A stretch of DNA of 64,000 nt. Source: an uncultured Lachnospiraceae bacterium (GTDB lineage: Bacteria; Bacillota; Clostridia; Lachnospirales; Lachnospiraceae). The DNA lies in NCBI GenBank assembly GCA_910578345.1, contig CAJTRA010000011.1, positions 57,803-121,802 of the forward strand, in the 5' to 3' direction. The position numbers were made by a program, and so were the translations under genes. Numbering within the stretch: position 1 is the stretch's first letter; every line of letters starts with the position of its first letter. Shown in pieces: positions 26,694-34,944 of the stretch. Under the pieces are notes generated by a model that worked only from the letters and a program-made list of their open reading frames with translations, was not told where the DNA came from and did not search any database.

Positions 26694-27455
26694 ATGAAAG
26701 AAAAACTCTACACCATTCCCTTAAATGACGCCATGAACGCGGGCGACGAATGTCCTTTCTGCTTCATCGAGCGAAACGTGGAACAGGATCTTCTGGATTT
26801 CGTCTTAGGCTCCGGCTCCTCTTATATGGAAAGCGATATCCGTGAACAAACTGACCAGGCCGGCTTCTGCAGAGAACATTTCAGAAAAATGTTCGCCTAT
26901 GGAAACACGCTGGGCAACGCATGGATTCTGAAGACACACTACATACAGATGAATCGTGAGATGCAGCAGCAGTTTAAGAACTTCAAGCCCGGCAAAACCT
27001 CCCTGAAAAATAAGCTAAAGAAACAGACAGAGCGCCAGAATCCCATCGGAATCTGGGCTGCTGAAAAGGACCGCTCCTGTTATATCTGCAAACGCTATGC
27101 CGATACCTACGAGCGTTATCTGGATACCTTCTTCGTCATGTATAAGAAAGATCCCGACTTCCGGAACAAAGTCAAAAACAGCAAGGGGTTCTGTCTGCAT
27201 CATTTCGGAGATCTGTGCGAAGGCGCCGACAGCCGCTTAAGCGATAAGGAGAAACCGGAATTCTACGACATGGTTTTCCCGCTGATGGAACAGAACATGA
27301 CCCGCCTTGCAGAGGATGTCTCCTGGCTGGTAGAGAAATTCGATTACCGCAACAAAGACGCCGACTGGAAGAACTCGAAAGACGCCATCCAACGCGGTAT
27401 GCAGAAACTAAAAGGCGGCTATCCCGCAGATCCGCCCTACAAGATAAACAAATAA
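26694..27455 (+). CDS. DUF6062-type cysteine-rich protein
   Basis: A 253-aa cytoplasmic protein; I associate this pattern from memory with the clostridial DUF6062 family. It has three Cys/His clusters: DECPFCFIERN near residue 20, GFCREHFRKMF near residue 58, SCYICKRYADTYERY about residue 122, and GFCLHHFGDL about residue 163. Such CxxC plus FCxxH repeats suggest two zinc-binding halves of similar layout, so the protein may be an internal duplication. There is no signal peptide. It starts after GAAGGTATGAC. Function is unknown. Confidence 0.8.
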   Translation: MKEKLYTIPLNDAMNAGDECPFCFIERNVEQDLLDFVLGSGSSYMESDIREQTDQAGFCREHFRKMFAYGNTLGNAWILKTHYIQMNREMQQQFKNFKPGKTSLKNKLKKQTERQNPIGIWAAEKDRSCYICKRYADTYERYLDTFFVMYKKDPDFRNKVKNSKGFCLHHFGDLCEGADSRLSDKEKPEFYDMVFPLMEQNMTRLAEDVSWLVEKFDYRNKDADWKNSKDAIQRGMQKLKGGYPADPPYKINK

Positions 27456-27525
27456 AAAAACGAGCAAAGCAAGCGAACTCGGACAAGCGGAACATTTTCC
27501 CATATCCTGAATAAGAAAATAACAT

Positions 27526-27565
27526 AAAAAACGGCTAAGGCTGTGCACTGTACAGTCTTAGCCGT
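27526..27565 (-). terminator. Intrinsic terminator of the acidic membrane-anchored protein gene
   Basis: Minus-strand ACGGCTAAGACTGT (27565-27552) pairs with ACAGCCTTAGCCGT (27544-27531), one mismatch, with a seven-base loop and six T at 27531-27526. It is one of the strongest terminators in the window. Confidence 0.85.
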
Positions 27566-27577
27566 ATCATGTCTCTT

Positions 27578-27967
27578 CTACATAGCGTCCATCGAGCCGT
27601 CATTGTCGTCGGCATCATCATCGAAGAACTCTTCTACCTTGACCTCGGTCTTCTCTGCTGCTTCCTTAACTTTATCGGCCGCTTCCTTGGTGGCGCCTAC
27701 GATCCTGTCTGTCGCCTCAGCTTTCGCTGCCTGAAGTCCTTCTTTAAAATCCTCTGCTTTATCCAGATCAAGATCTACATAGTTGCGGTCTGCCTCTTTC
27801 GCCGTCTCCTCCTCATCTAAGTCGTCATCGAAATCGTCAAAATCATCGTCGTCATCAAAATCATCATCTACAGAAGAATCTTTATTCTGCAAACAATAGT
27901 AAACGCCTGCTGCAACGGCTCCGAGAGCAGCTGTCACCATTAAAAACCTACCAAATTTTTTCGCCAT
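27578..27967 (-). CDS. Small membrane-anchored acidic protein (YtxH-like)
   Basis: A 129-aa protein. An N-terminal lysine-flanked hydrophobic helix (residues 8-24, FLMVTAALGAVAAGVYYCL) anchors it. An extreme Asp/Glu stretch follows (about residues 32-55, mostly D with interspersed F). The rest is a predicted amphipathic helix of alternating Ala, Lys, Glu and Thr (residues 75-110) and a second acidic tail. The layout recalls YtxH/general stress proteins, but there is no specific motif. Monocistronic, with its own terminator. Confidence 0.75.
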   Translation of the reverse strand: MAKKFGRFLMVTAALGAVAAGVYYCLQNKDSSVDDDFDDDDDFDDFDDDLDEEETAKEADRNYVDLDLDKAEDFKEGLQAAKAEATDRIVGATKEAADKVKEAAEKTEVKVEEFFDDDADDNDGSMDAM

Positions 27968-28116
27968 GAACGTTCTCCTTTCAGCGTCTCTTATACCATT
28001 ATCTTAATACTATTTTACCAAAATGAAAAGGGAATATGTATAAAAAATTTCTAATTATTTCCAACCACAACATCTTGTGGCAGGAAAATTCCCGGAAACA
28101 AGTTTTTCCGCGGACG

Positions 28117-28145
28117 TTGAATCCCTTTTCTTTTTATGCTATATT
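28117..28145 (+). promoter_or_regulatory. Predicted sigma-A promoter of the tetR-family gene
   Basis: -35 TTGAAT (28117-28122), 17-bp spacer, -10 TATATT (28140-28145). The roughly 300-bp gap between 27968 and 28269 holds this promoter and a leader of about 115 nt; nothing else was recognised in it. Confidence 0.65.
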
Positions 28146-28269
28146 AGAGTTCGACTGATAAAGTCAATTTTTGCTAAAGATCACAGCGTATTACGATTCA
28201 CAGCTTCCGGCTGCTCATCGTAACGGCATTTGCGCATTTCGACTGTAAACAATAACCACGGAGTTACAA

Positions 28270-28875
28270 ATGAACGAGAAATTTTTTGACTTAAAAAAAG
28301 AAAAACAGGACCGTATGATCAATGCCGCGCTGAAAGTTTTCGCGTCAAACGGTTATAAACATGCAAGCACGGACGAGATCGTAGCCGAGGCAGGCATCAG
28401 CAAAGGCCTCCTCTTCCACTATTTCGGAAGCAAACTGGGACTGTATACCTTCCTGTACGATTACAGCACGCGCTTTATGAAGCTGGAATTGACTACGGGA
28501 GTCCTTTCTTCTGCCCACGATTATTTTGAGATCCGCAAGCAGATCGAATTCGCCAAAATGCAGGTACTTCGGAATTATCCCTACATGCAGCGGTTTCTGG
28601 AATCCTGTACCTCTGAGAATGTAAAAGAGGCGCTGATGGCCACAGAACGGCAGCGCAGCGTCCTCTCTGATGTATATGCTGTCTTGAAGAACCAGTCTGA
28701 CCGCTCCCTCTTTGTCCCTGACATCTCCTACGAAAGACTCGACGCCATGCTGGACTACACGATCAGCGGTCTTATGAACGCCCATTTCCGGGACGCGTCT
28801 TTTCAACCGGAGATGCTGTATGAAGAAGTCGTCTCCTATCTGGACATGATGAAACGGATCGCCTATAAGAAGTGA
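28270..28875 (+). CDS. TetR/AcrR family transcriptional regulator
   Basis: A 201-aa DNA-binding protein. The N-terminal HTH is STDEIVAEAGISKGLLFHYF followed by GSKLGLYTFLYDY, the standard TetR layout. The C-terminal 140 residues are a helical ligand/dimerisation domain with no family-specific motif. It runs into the convergent mocR gene with only about five bases between stops. The target is unknown; no adjacent efflux gene is divergent from it. Confidence 0.93.
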   Translation: MNEKFFDLKKEKQDRMINAALKVFASNGYKHASTDEIVAEAGISKGLLFHYFGSKLGLYTFLYDYSTRFMKLELTTGVLSSAHDYFEIRKQIEFAKMQVLRNYPYMQRFLESCTSENVKEALMATERQRSVLSDVYAVLKNQSDRSLFVPDISYERLDAMLDYTISGLMNAHFRDASFQPEMLYEEVVSYLDMMKRIAYKK

Positions 28876-28880
28876 TCCGT

Positions 28881-30290
28881 TTACAGCCATACTTTTCTCA
28901 GGAGCGCCATACCTTCCCTGATCTCTTCCATTGACAGCGCTCCATAGCCCAGGATCAGCATCGCCGCATCTTTCTTGTCTCTTCCCATTCTGAAATCCTG
29001 CATCTGATAGACTTTAACGCCGACTGTCTCCGCTTCTTGTGCCAACTCCTGCTCACCGCGTCCTTTTCTGTCTGTCAGGATCACATGCAGACCGGCATTG
29101 CTGCCAGATATCCTGAAAGCCTTGTTAAATCCCCGCAGTTCATGCAACAACAGATCATGCTTCATACGGTACTGCTTACGCATCTTATTCAGATACCGCT
29201 CAAAATATCCGTTTTCGATAAACTCATTCAGGATCGTCTGATCGATCCGTGATACGGTGGAGGCATAGGAACCACACGTCTGCCTGTAGCATCCCAACAG
29301 CGGATAGGGCAGCACCATATAGCTGATTCTGATTGCAGGCGCAATCGCTTTGGAAAATGTTCCGATATAGACTACCTTTCCATTGCTGTCTGACGACTGC
29401 AGGGAAGGAAGCGGTTTGCCTTTGTAACGGAATTCACTGTCATAATCATCCTCGATGAGATATCTACCCTCTTCCTGCGCCGCCCATCCAAGCAGTTCCA
29501 TCCGCCTGCCGATCGGCATGGAGATTCCTGTCGGATACTGATGGGAAGGCATCACATAAGCAACCCTCGCCTCCGTTTTCCGAAGCTCATCCACCCGGAT
29601 CCCGCTCCCATCCATCGGAATCAAAGACACCGGATAAGCACAGGACTGAAAGATCCGGTACGCTCTGGCATAAGTAGGATCCTCCATCGCCACATGCACA
29701 TGCCGGCCTAAGATCTTTTCCAGCAAAAGAAGCAGGTAATCATTCCCTGCTCCTACAATAATCTGTTCCGGTTCACAGTTCACCCCGCGCGATCCATGGA
29801 GATAACGGCATATCGTCGTGCGCAACGCAAGATCCCCCTGCGGTTCTCCCAGCGAAAACAGATCGCTGTTCGCATCAACAAGAATGTTCTTCGTAATCTT
29901 CTTCCAAGTCGCATAGGGAAAGAAGTGCATATCGATCGCATTCGGGGAAAAGTCATATTTCCCTGACTTCTGTCTCGTACCTCCGCACAGCTTCGACTGC
30001 ACGCCTGCCGGGGGCAGATCAACCGCATACAACCCTTCGATTGCACTGACAAAATACCCTCTCCTCGGCCTGGCCTCCAGATATCCTTCCGACACGAGCT
30101 GTCCGTAAGCCATATCAACCGTCGTCCTGGACACCTGCAGATCGTCTGCCAGGAATCTTGCAGAAGGAAGCTTCTCATTCTTCAGCAGACTGCCTGCCCG
30201 GATCTCGTCACGGATAAATTCATAGATCTGTTCGTATAAAGTTTTACCGCTCTCCGGCTGTAATGGAATATGAATCGGCAGCTCTTTCAT
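28881..30290 (-). CDS. MocR/PdxR-family regulator: GntR HTH fused to an aminotransferase-like domain
   Basis: A 469-aa protein. The N-terminal winged helix (LYEQIYEFIRDEIRAGSL, then LPSARFLADDLQVSRTTVD) is GntR-type. Residues 110-469 form a fold-type I aminotransferase domain with the PLP lysine in GTFSKAIAPAIRISY and the usual EDDYDSEFRY motif. Characterised MocR proteins sense PLP or GABA and activate vitamin B6 or GABA genes. No pdxST genes are next to it. Its ATG overlaps the stop of the DUF2225 gene by four bases, so translation is probably coupled. Confidence 0.93.
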   Translation of the reverse strand: MKELPIHIPLQPESGKTLYEQIYEFIRDEIRAGSLLKNEKLPSARFLADDLQVSRTTVDMAYGQLVSEGYLEARPRRGYFVSAIEGLYAVDLPPAGVQSKLCGGTRQKSGKYDFSPNAIDMHFFPYATWKKITKNILVDANSDLFSLGEPQGDLALRTTICRYLHGSRGVNCEPEQIIVGAGNDYLLLLLEKILGRHVHVAMEDPTYARAYRIFQSCAYPVSLIPMDGSGIRVDELRKTEARVAYVMPSHQYPTGISMPIGRRMELLGWAAQEEGRYLIEDDYDSEFRYKGKPLPSLQSSDSNGKVVYIGTFSKAIAPAIRISYMVLPYPLLGCYRQTCGSYASTVSRIDQTILNEFIENGYFERYLNKMRKQYRMKHDLLLHELRGFNKAFRISGSNAGLHVILTDRKGRGEQELAQEAETVGVKVYQMQDFRMGRDKKDAAMLILGYGALSMEEIREGMALLRKVWL

Positions 30291-31144
30291 TTTGCGGATA
30301 CATTCTTTTCTTTCATCTTCGCCATCACCATATCCTTCAGGTCTCTCGTCTTATCTTTCATGCGCGGATTAGCGGAAGACTGCATAATGCTCGCGATCAG
30401 CCTGCTTGCCACATCGTATTGCTCAAACCGCATGGCGGTAACCGCGATCAGATAATCTACGGTAGGCTCATCCATCCCGCACATCGGAAAACTCTCCGAC
30501 TGTCTGGCTGTGATAAATCCCTCCAGTGCATTGTGCAGGAATTCATTCTCCTCCTCCTCACACTGTTTCTTCTGCGCCTCATAATCAGGAAGGTTCTTAT
30601 CAAGATGCTCTGACTTGCCGCGCAGAAGCCACGCTGTCTTCAGACAGATGTAGGCTTTCTCACTGGCCTTTGTCTGCTTCACGATCGCATTGGCAAGCGC
30701 CAGTTTGTAGCGTTCTAACGCCTCATCATAAGTATAAGTCTCCTTCGTCTCTTTCTGTGGTGTAAAAGTCGCCGAAATTGTCTTCTTAATATTCTTCGCC
30801 TGCGGTGATGTGACAAACTTAAAGAATCTGCTAAGCGCTGTATATCCGCAGAACGGGCACATAATGATGTCATACTTAAGCAGATCAATCTGCTCATAGC
30901 GCGGCCGTAAATCCAGATCGCTTCCAGACAACTTTGCCTTGCCGACTTTGACCGTTCTGCTCTTGAATTCTTTATCGCAGATCGGACAGGTACAGGACTT
31001 GTCAAACAAGAAGTCCTGCTCCTGTACGGCCGCCGGCGCTTTCTTGGCTTCCGCGCCGCCGTCTTCCTTCTTCGGCTCCTCGTACAATTCCATGTCCTCT
31101 AGTTTCCCCAAACCAAACCGTGCTAAACCTGACAATATTCCCAT
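30287..31144 (-). CDS. DUF2225 family protein
   Basis: A 285-aa cytoplasmic protein matching the clostridial DUF2225 pattern. A zinc-ribbon-like pair of CxxC motifs (CTCPICDKEFKSR and IIMCPFCGYTALSRFF) brackets an SGSDLDLRPRYEQID segment. The remainder is TPR-like helices (YKLALANAIVKQTKASEKAY; DYLIAVTAMRFEQYDVASRL). Function is not established. It is the first gene of a two-gene unit with the MocR regulator. Confidence 0.88.
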   Translation of the reverse strand: MGILSGLARFGLGKLEDMELYEEPKKEDGGAEAKKAPAAVQEQDFLFDKSCTCPICDKEFKSRTVKVGKAKLSGSDLDLRPRYEQIDLLKYDIIMCPFCGYTALSRFFKFVTSPQAKNIKKTISATFTPQKETKETYTYDEALERYKLALANAIVKQTKASEKAYICLKTAWLLRGKSEHLDKNLPDYEAQKKQCEEEENEFLHNALEGFITARQSESFPMCGMDEPTVDYLIAVTAMRFEQYDVASRLIASIMQSSANPRMKDKTRDLKDMVMAKMKEKNVSAK

Positions 31145-31188
31145 ACTACATCCTCCTGATTAATTTACTGTTTGATAACATCCCCTTC

Positions 31189-32901
31189 TTATTTCTTCGG
31201 CAGCACATAAGAACTCTTCAAAGAAACGATTCTGTTAAAAACAAGCTGTCCCGGCTTAGAGTCCTTACAGTCCACGCAGAAGAAACCCTGTCTGACAAAC
31301 TGGAAGCTGTCATATGCCACTGCCTCCCTGACAGACGGTTCAATATAACATTCCTCCAGAACCGTCAGTGAATTCGGATTGAGGTTCAGACTGCCGTCTT
31401 CATTGTAAACCCCCTTCTCCTCGTCAATGATGTTCTCATAGAGTCTTACCTGTACCCGTACCGCATCTGCGGCAGACACCCAGTGGATCGTGCCCTTCAC
31501 CTTACGGCCGTCGGGACTGTTGCCGCCTTTGGAAGCCGGATCATAAGTGCAGTGCACGGTAGTCACCCTGCCGTCATCGTCCTTTTCATAGCCTACGCAC
31601 TTCACGAAATACGCACCCATGAGACGCACCTCATTGCCTGGAAAGAGCCGGAAATATTTCCTGGGCGCCTCTTCCATAAAGTCTTCCCTGTCAATATATA
31701 ATTCTCTGGAAAAAGGAACTTTTCTTATGCCAAGCGCTTCGTTCTCCGGATTATTTACGATCTCCAGAAGTTCTGTCTGTCCCTCCGGATAATTGTCGAT
31801 CACCAGTTTCACCGGATCAAGCGCCGCCATCACACGAGGCCTCTTCATCTTCAAATCTTCCCTGATGCAGTACTCCAACATGGAATACTCTGCAGAAGAA
31901 TTCGCCTTGGAGACACCACACAGGTCAACAAAAAGCTTAAGTGACTCCGGCGTAAACCCTCTCCTGCGAAGCGCCGCAATGGATACAAGCCTGGGATCAT
32001 CCCATCCATCCACAATACCGTCTTCTACCAGCTTCTTGATATATCTCTTACCTGTGACTACATTGGTCAGATACATCTTGGCAAACTCGATTTGCTTCGG
32101 TGGATGCACATATTCCAGTTCCTCCACCACCCAATTATAAAGCGGTCTGTGATCCTCAAATTCCAACGTACAGATTGAATGCGTAATGCCCTCGATCGCG
32201 TCCTCGATCGGATGCGCGTAATCATACATCGGGTAAATACACCACTGATCCCCTGTGTTCTGGTGAGACAGGTGCGCTACCCGGTACAAGATCGGATCCC
32301 GCATGTTAATATTCGGAGAAGCCATATCGATCTTGGCGCGGAGCGTCTTCTCCCCGTCAGCATATCTGCCTTCCTTCATCTCTTCAAACAGCCGCAGATT
32401 TTCCTCTATGCTTCTGTCTCTGTTTGGATCATTGGTCCCCGGTTCTGTCAGCGTTCCTCTGTATTCTCTCATCTGCTCCGCAGAAAGATCCGAGACATAG
32501 GCTTTCCCTTTCCGGATCAGCTTAAGCGCTCCTTCGTACATCTGCTCAAAATAATCTGAGGCAAAGAAGAGCCGGTCTTCATAATCTGCCCCAAGCCACT
32601 TCACATCTGCCTTGATCGACTCCACAAACTCGCTTTTCTCTTTGGTGGGATTCGTATCATCAAAGCGGAGATTAAACTTACCTCCGTACTGCTTTGCCAG
32701 TCCTGCATTCAGTAATATGCTCTTCGCATGCCCAATATGAAGATACCCGTTCGGTTCGGGTGGGAATCTCGTATGGACCGTATCGTAAGTCCCTTCCGCC
32801 AGATCCTTGTCGATGATCTGCTCAATGAAATTCCTGGAGATCACTTCCTTCACATCTTTCTGTGGTGCCTGTTCCATCATGTTCATCTCATTCTCACTCA
32901 T
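31189..32901 (-). CDS. glnS: Glutaminyl-tRNA synthetase
   Basis: A 570-aa class I aminoacyl-tRNA synthetase that charges tRNA-Gln directly. The HIGH motif lies in FPPEPNGYLHIGHAKS and LRFDDTNPTKEK follows. The second signature usually reads VMSKRKL in this family but here reads VVTGKRYIKKLV before the conserved DGWDDPRLVSIAALRRRG. The C-terminal anticodon-binding barrels are present (FPGNEVRLMGAYFVKC; KVKGTIHWVSAADA). The start at 32901 (MSENEMNMM) follows GGGAG; a longer frame to 32961 has no better site. Clostridial GlnRS coexists with, or replaces, the GatCAB route. Confidence 0.95.
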   Translation of the reverse strand: MSENEMNMMEQAPQKDVKEVISRNFIEQIIDKDLAEGTYDTVHTRFPPEPNGYLHIGHAKSILLNAGLAKQYGGKFNLRFDDTNPTKEKSEFVESIKADVKWLGADYEDRLFFASDYFEQMYEGALKLIRKGKAYVSDLSAEQMREYRGTLTEPGTNDPNRDRSIEENLRLFEEMKEGRYADGEKTLRAKIDMASPNINMRDPILYRVAHLSHQNTGDQWCIYPMYDYAHPIEDAIEGITHSICTLEFEDHRPLYNWVVEELEYVHPPKQIEFAKMYLTNVVTGKRYIKKLVEDGIVDGWDDPRLVSIAALRRRGFTPESLKLFVDLCGVSKANSSAEYSMLEYCIREDLKMKRPRVMAALDPVKLVIDNYPEGQTELLEIVNNPENEALGIRKVPFSRELYIDREDFMEEAPRKYFRLFPGNEVRLMGAYFVKCVGYEKDDDGRVTTVHCTYDPASKGGNSPDGRKVKGTIHWVSAADAVRVQVRLYENIIDEEKGVYNEDGSLNLNPNSLTVLEECYIEPSVREAVAYDSFQFVRQGFFCVDCKDSKPGQLVFNRIVSLKSSYVLPKK

Positions 32902-33035
32902 AGATACTCCCTGCGGCTTTTCTTTCCCTGCAGCCGCCTTTCTTTTCATGTTCATGCCCACACTTTATCTTATATGGCATCGTGCGGAACACATCTGCCC
33001 TTCTCTTCCTGGGCATAAAACCAATAACTATCCGT

Positions 33036-33044
33036 ATTGTAACA
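33036..33044 (-). promoter_or_regulatory. Possible extended -10 promoter of glnS
   Basis: Minus strand TGTTACAAT (33044-33036): TACAAT with a TGn extension, about 135 bp upstream of the chosen start. No T-box leader features were seen. Confidence 0.35.
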
Positions 33045-33085
33045 TAGCCCGTCAAAAATAGAAAGCAGAAAAATAATCGCCTTGA

Positions 33086-33766
33086 TCACTCTGTACAAAA
33101 CGGCATTCCGCCCCGCTTGATGCCGAATTTCTCTCTCATTGCCAGAAGCGCTTCAATCTGCTCCTTCGTAAGCCGATTCTGCCTGCCTAAGATCTTATCC
33201 GTGATCAACAGGATCTTCGCATAGTATTCCATAGACTCCAGACGGTAATAAGCCGCATAAGGGTCCTCGGCCCATGTCACCGCGCCGTGGTTGGCTAACA
33301 ACACCCCATTATGAGTATGACAGTACGGCGCGACCACATCAGGCACTGCCTCACTTCCAAGCTCCGCATACGGCGCAACCGGCACGTCTCCCAATGTGAT
33401 CACTGCTTCCGCCAGAACTGGCGACGACAGGGGAATTCCCGCTATGGCATAACAGGTACAGACCGGCGGGTGCGCATGGCATACCGCCCGGATATCCGAA
33501 TTCTCCCGGTATGCGCGCAGATGCATTTTCAACTCGGAAGAAGGTCTGTAAGTTCCTTCCAACAGATTGCCCTCCAGATCCACCTTGACCAGCATCTTTT
33601 TTTTCATATATCCTTTGGAGACTCCGGTAGGAGTCGCCCACACCTCATTGTCCCCGGTCTTTATAGAAATATTGCCGTCGTTGGCCGCGACGAAATTGCG
33701 CACGTACATACGCTGGCCAATATCAAGGATGGCCTTCCTGGCCTGTTTTGCTGTTAAATATTCCAT
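33086..33766 (-). CDS. Class II aldolase/adducin family protein (fuculose-phosphate aldolase-like)
   Basis: A 226-aa zinc-dependent aldolase fold. Motifs: AANDGNISIKTGDNEVWATP (substrate phosphate loop), the metal-binding HAHPP pair (VCHAHPPVCTC), and the second histidine region LLANHGAVTWAEDPYAAYY. The start at 33766 (MEYLTAKQ) follows GGAGAG. It is 39 bp downstream of mtnA. In organisms with the DHAP shunt, MtnA makes 5-(methylthio or deoxy)ribulose-1-phosphate, and a FucA-like class II aldolase cleaves it to DHAP plus an aldehyde. That pairing, rather than fucose use, is the best reading here, since no fucose genes are near. An MtnB dehydratase is the alternative. Confidence 0.88.
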   Translation of the reverse strand: MEYLTAKQARKAILDIGQRMYVRNFVAANDGNISIKTGDNEVWATPTGVSKGYMKKKMLVKVDLEGNLLEGTYRPSSELKMHLRAYRENSDIRAVCHAHPPVCTCYAIAGIPLSSPVLAEAVITLGDVPVAPYAELGSEAVPDVVAPYCHTHNGVLLANHGAVTWAEDPYAAYYRLESMEYYAKILLITDKILGRQNRLTKEQIEALLAMREKFGIKRGGMPFCTE

Positions 33767-33805
33767 TTTTATCTCTCTCCATTGTCCTGTAAATTTCCTA
33801 GTCAA

Positions 33806-34900
33806 TCAGGAAAGCTTATGATGCTTTACGAAGATCTCCCGCAAGGATTCCGTATAAGGCTCTCTCGCGATCCCGTACTCTGTCACGATCCCGGCGATCA
33901 AATCATGATCTGTCACATCGAATGCCGGATTATACACTTTCACGCCTGCAGGCGCCATCGGCTTCTCATACCACATATCCGTCACCTCATGGGGCGGACG
34001 CTGTTCAATTATAATCTCCGCTCCTGTGGGCGTATTCAGGTCGATTGTGGAAGTAGGCGCACAGACATACACCGGCACATGATACCGTTTCGCCACCGCC
34101 GCAACCACCGAAGTGCCGATCTTATTGGCCGTATCCCCATTCGCCGCCACGCGGTCACATCCAACAAACACCGCATTGACCCATCCATTACGCATGACAG
34201 CCGCCGACATATTATCGCAGATCAGCGTCACATCCACCCCTGACGCATACAGCTCATAGGCTGTCAGCCTCGCCCCTTGCAGCAAGGGCCTTGTCTCATC
34301 CGCAAATACCCGGAAATGATAGCCCCGCTCCTGTCCCAGGTAAATAGGCGCCGTGGCTGTACCATATCTGCATGTGGCAAGCTGTCCTGCATTGCAGTGC
34401 GTCAGAATACCATCCCCTGGCTTCACCAGCGTCAGCCCATGCTCGCCGATTGCCCTGCACACCCGGATATCCTCTTCCTTTAAGGCCACTGCCTCTTCTT
34501 TCAGCTTCTTCTTGATCTCTGCTACCGGCAGGCTGCTGTTTCGCGTACAGATCTTCTCCATCCTGTTTAACGCCCACGACAGATTGACCGCCGTCGGCCT
34601 CGCAGAATTCAAATATTCTTTCTGCCTGCTAAATTCCTGGTAAAAGGCGTCATACTCCTGTGTCTTGATCTGTTTCGCCAACAGATAAATGCCAAAAGCC
34701 GCAGCCACGCCAATCGCCGGCGCGCCGCGCACTTTCAACAGGTAGATGGCCTCCCAGATCTCTTCTCCTGTATGCAGTCTGATCAGTTCAGCCGTACCGG
34801 GCAGTTTCGTCTGGTCCAGAATCACCAGCGCATTGTCCTCATCGTCCAGGGCCACTGTCTCATACTCCATAATGTTCTTCGTTTCTCTTTCGTCGCTCAT
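33806..34900 (-). CDS. mtnA: S-methyl-5-thioribose-1-phosphate isomerase
   Basis: A 364-aa sugar-phosphate isomerase converting 5-methylthioribose-1-phosphate (or 5-deoxyribose-1-phosphate) to the ribulose form. Motifs: VRGAPAIGVAAA near the N-terminus, catalytic cysteine in THCNAGQLATCRYGTA, catalytic aspartate in VTLICDNMSAAVM, and VGCDRVAANGDTANKIGT. The start at 34900 (MSDERETK) is chosen because GGAGG lies five bases before it; a much longer open frame overlaps the upstream permease gene and is not plausible. It is followed by the class II aldolase and preceded (45 bp) by the ABC-2 exporter genes. Confidence 0.93.
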   Translation of the reverse strand: MSDERETKNIMEYETVALDDEDNALVILDQTKLPGTAELIRLHTGEEIWEAIYLLKVRGAPAIGVAAAFGIYLLAKQIKTQEYDAFYQEFSRQKEYLNSARPTAVNLSWALNRMEKICTRNSSLPVAEIKKKLKEEAVALKEEDIRVCRAIGEHGLTLVKPGDGILTHCNAGQLATCRYGTATAPIYLGQERGYHFRVFADETRPLLQGARLTAYELYASGVDVTLICDNMSAAVMRNGWVNAVFVGCDRVAANGDTANKIGTSVVAAVAKRYHVPVYVCAPTSTIDLNTPTGAEIIIEQRPPHEVTDMWYEKPMAPAGVKVYNPAFDVTDHDLIAGIVTEYGIAREPYTESLREIFVKHHKLS

Positions 34901-34944
34901 CCTTGCCTCCATTTCTATGTCCAATGTCATTCCGTTACGCCCTT

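Noticed and set aside
28345..28890. 181-codon minus-strand frame opposite tetR
   Set aside because: It is fully antisense to a clear TetR gene and shows no protein motif.
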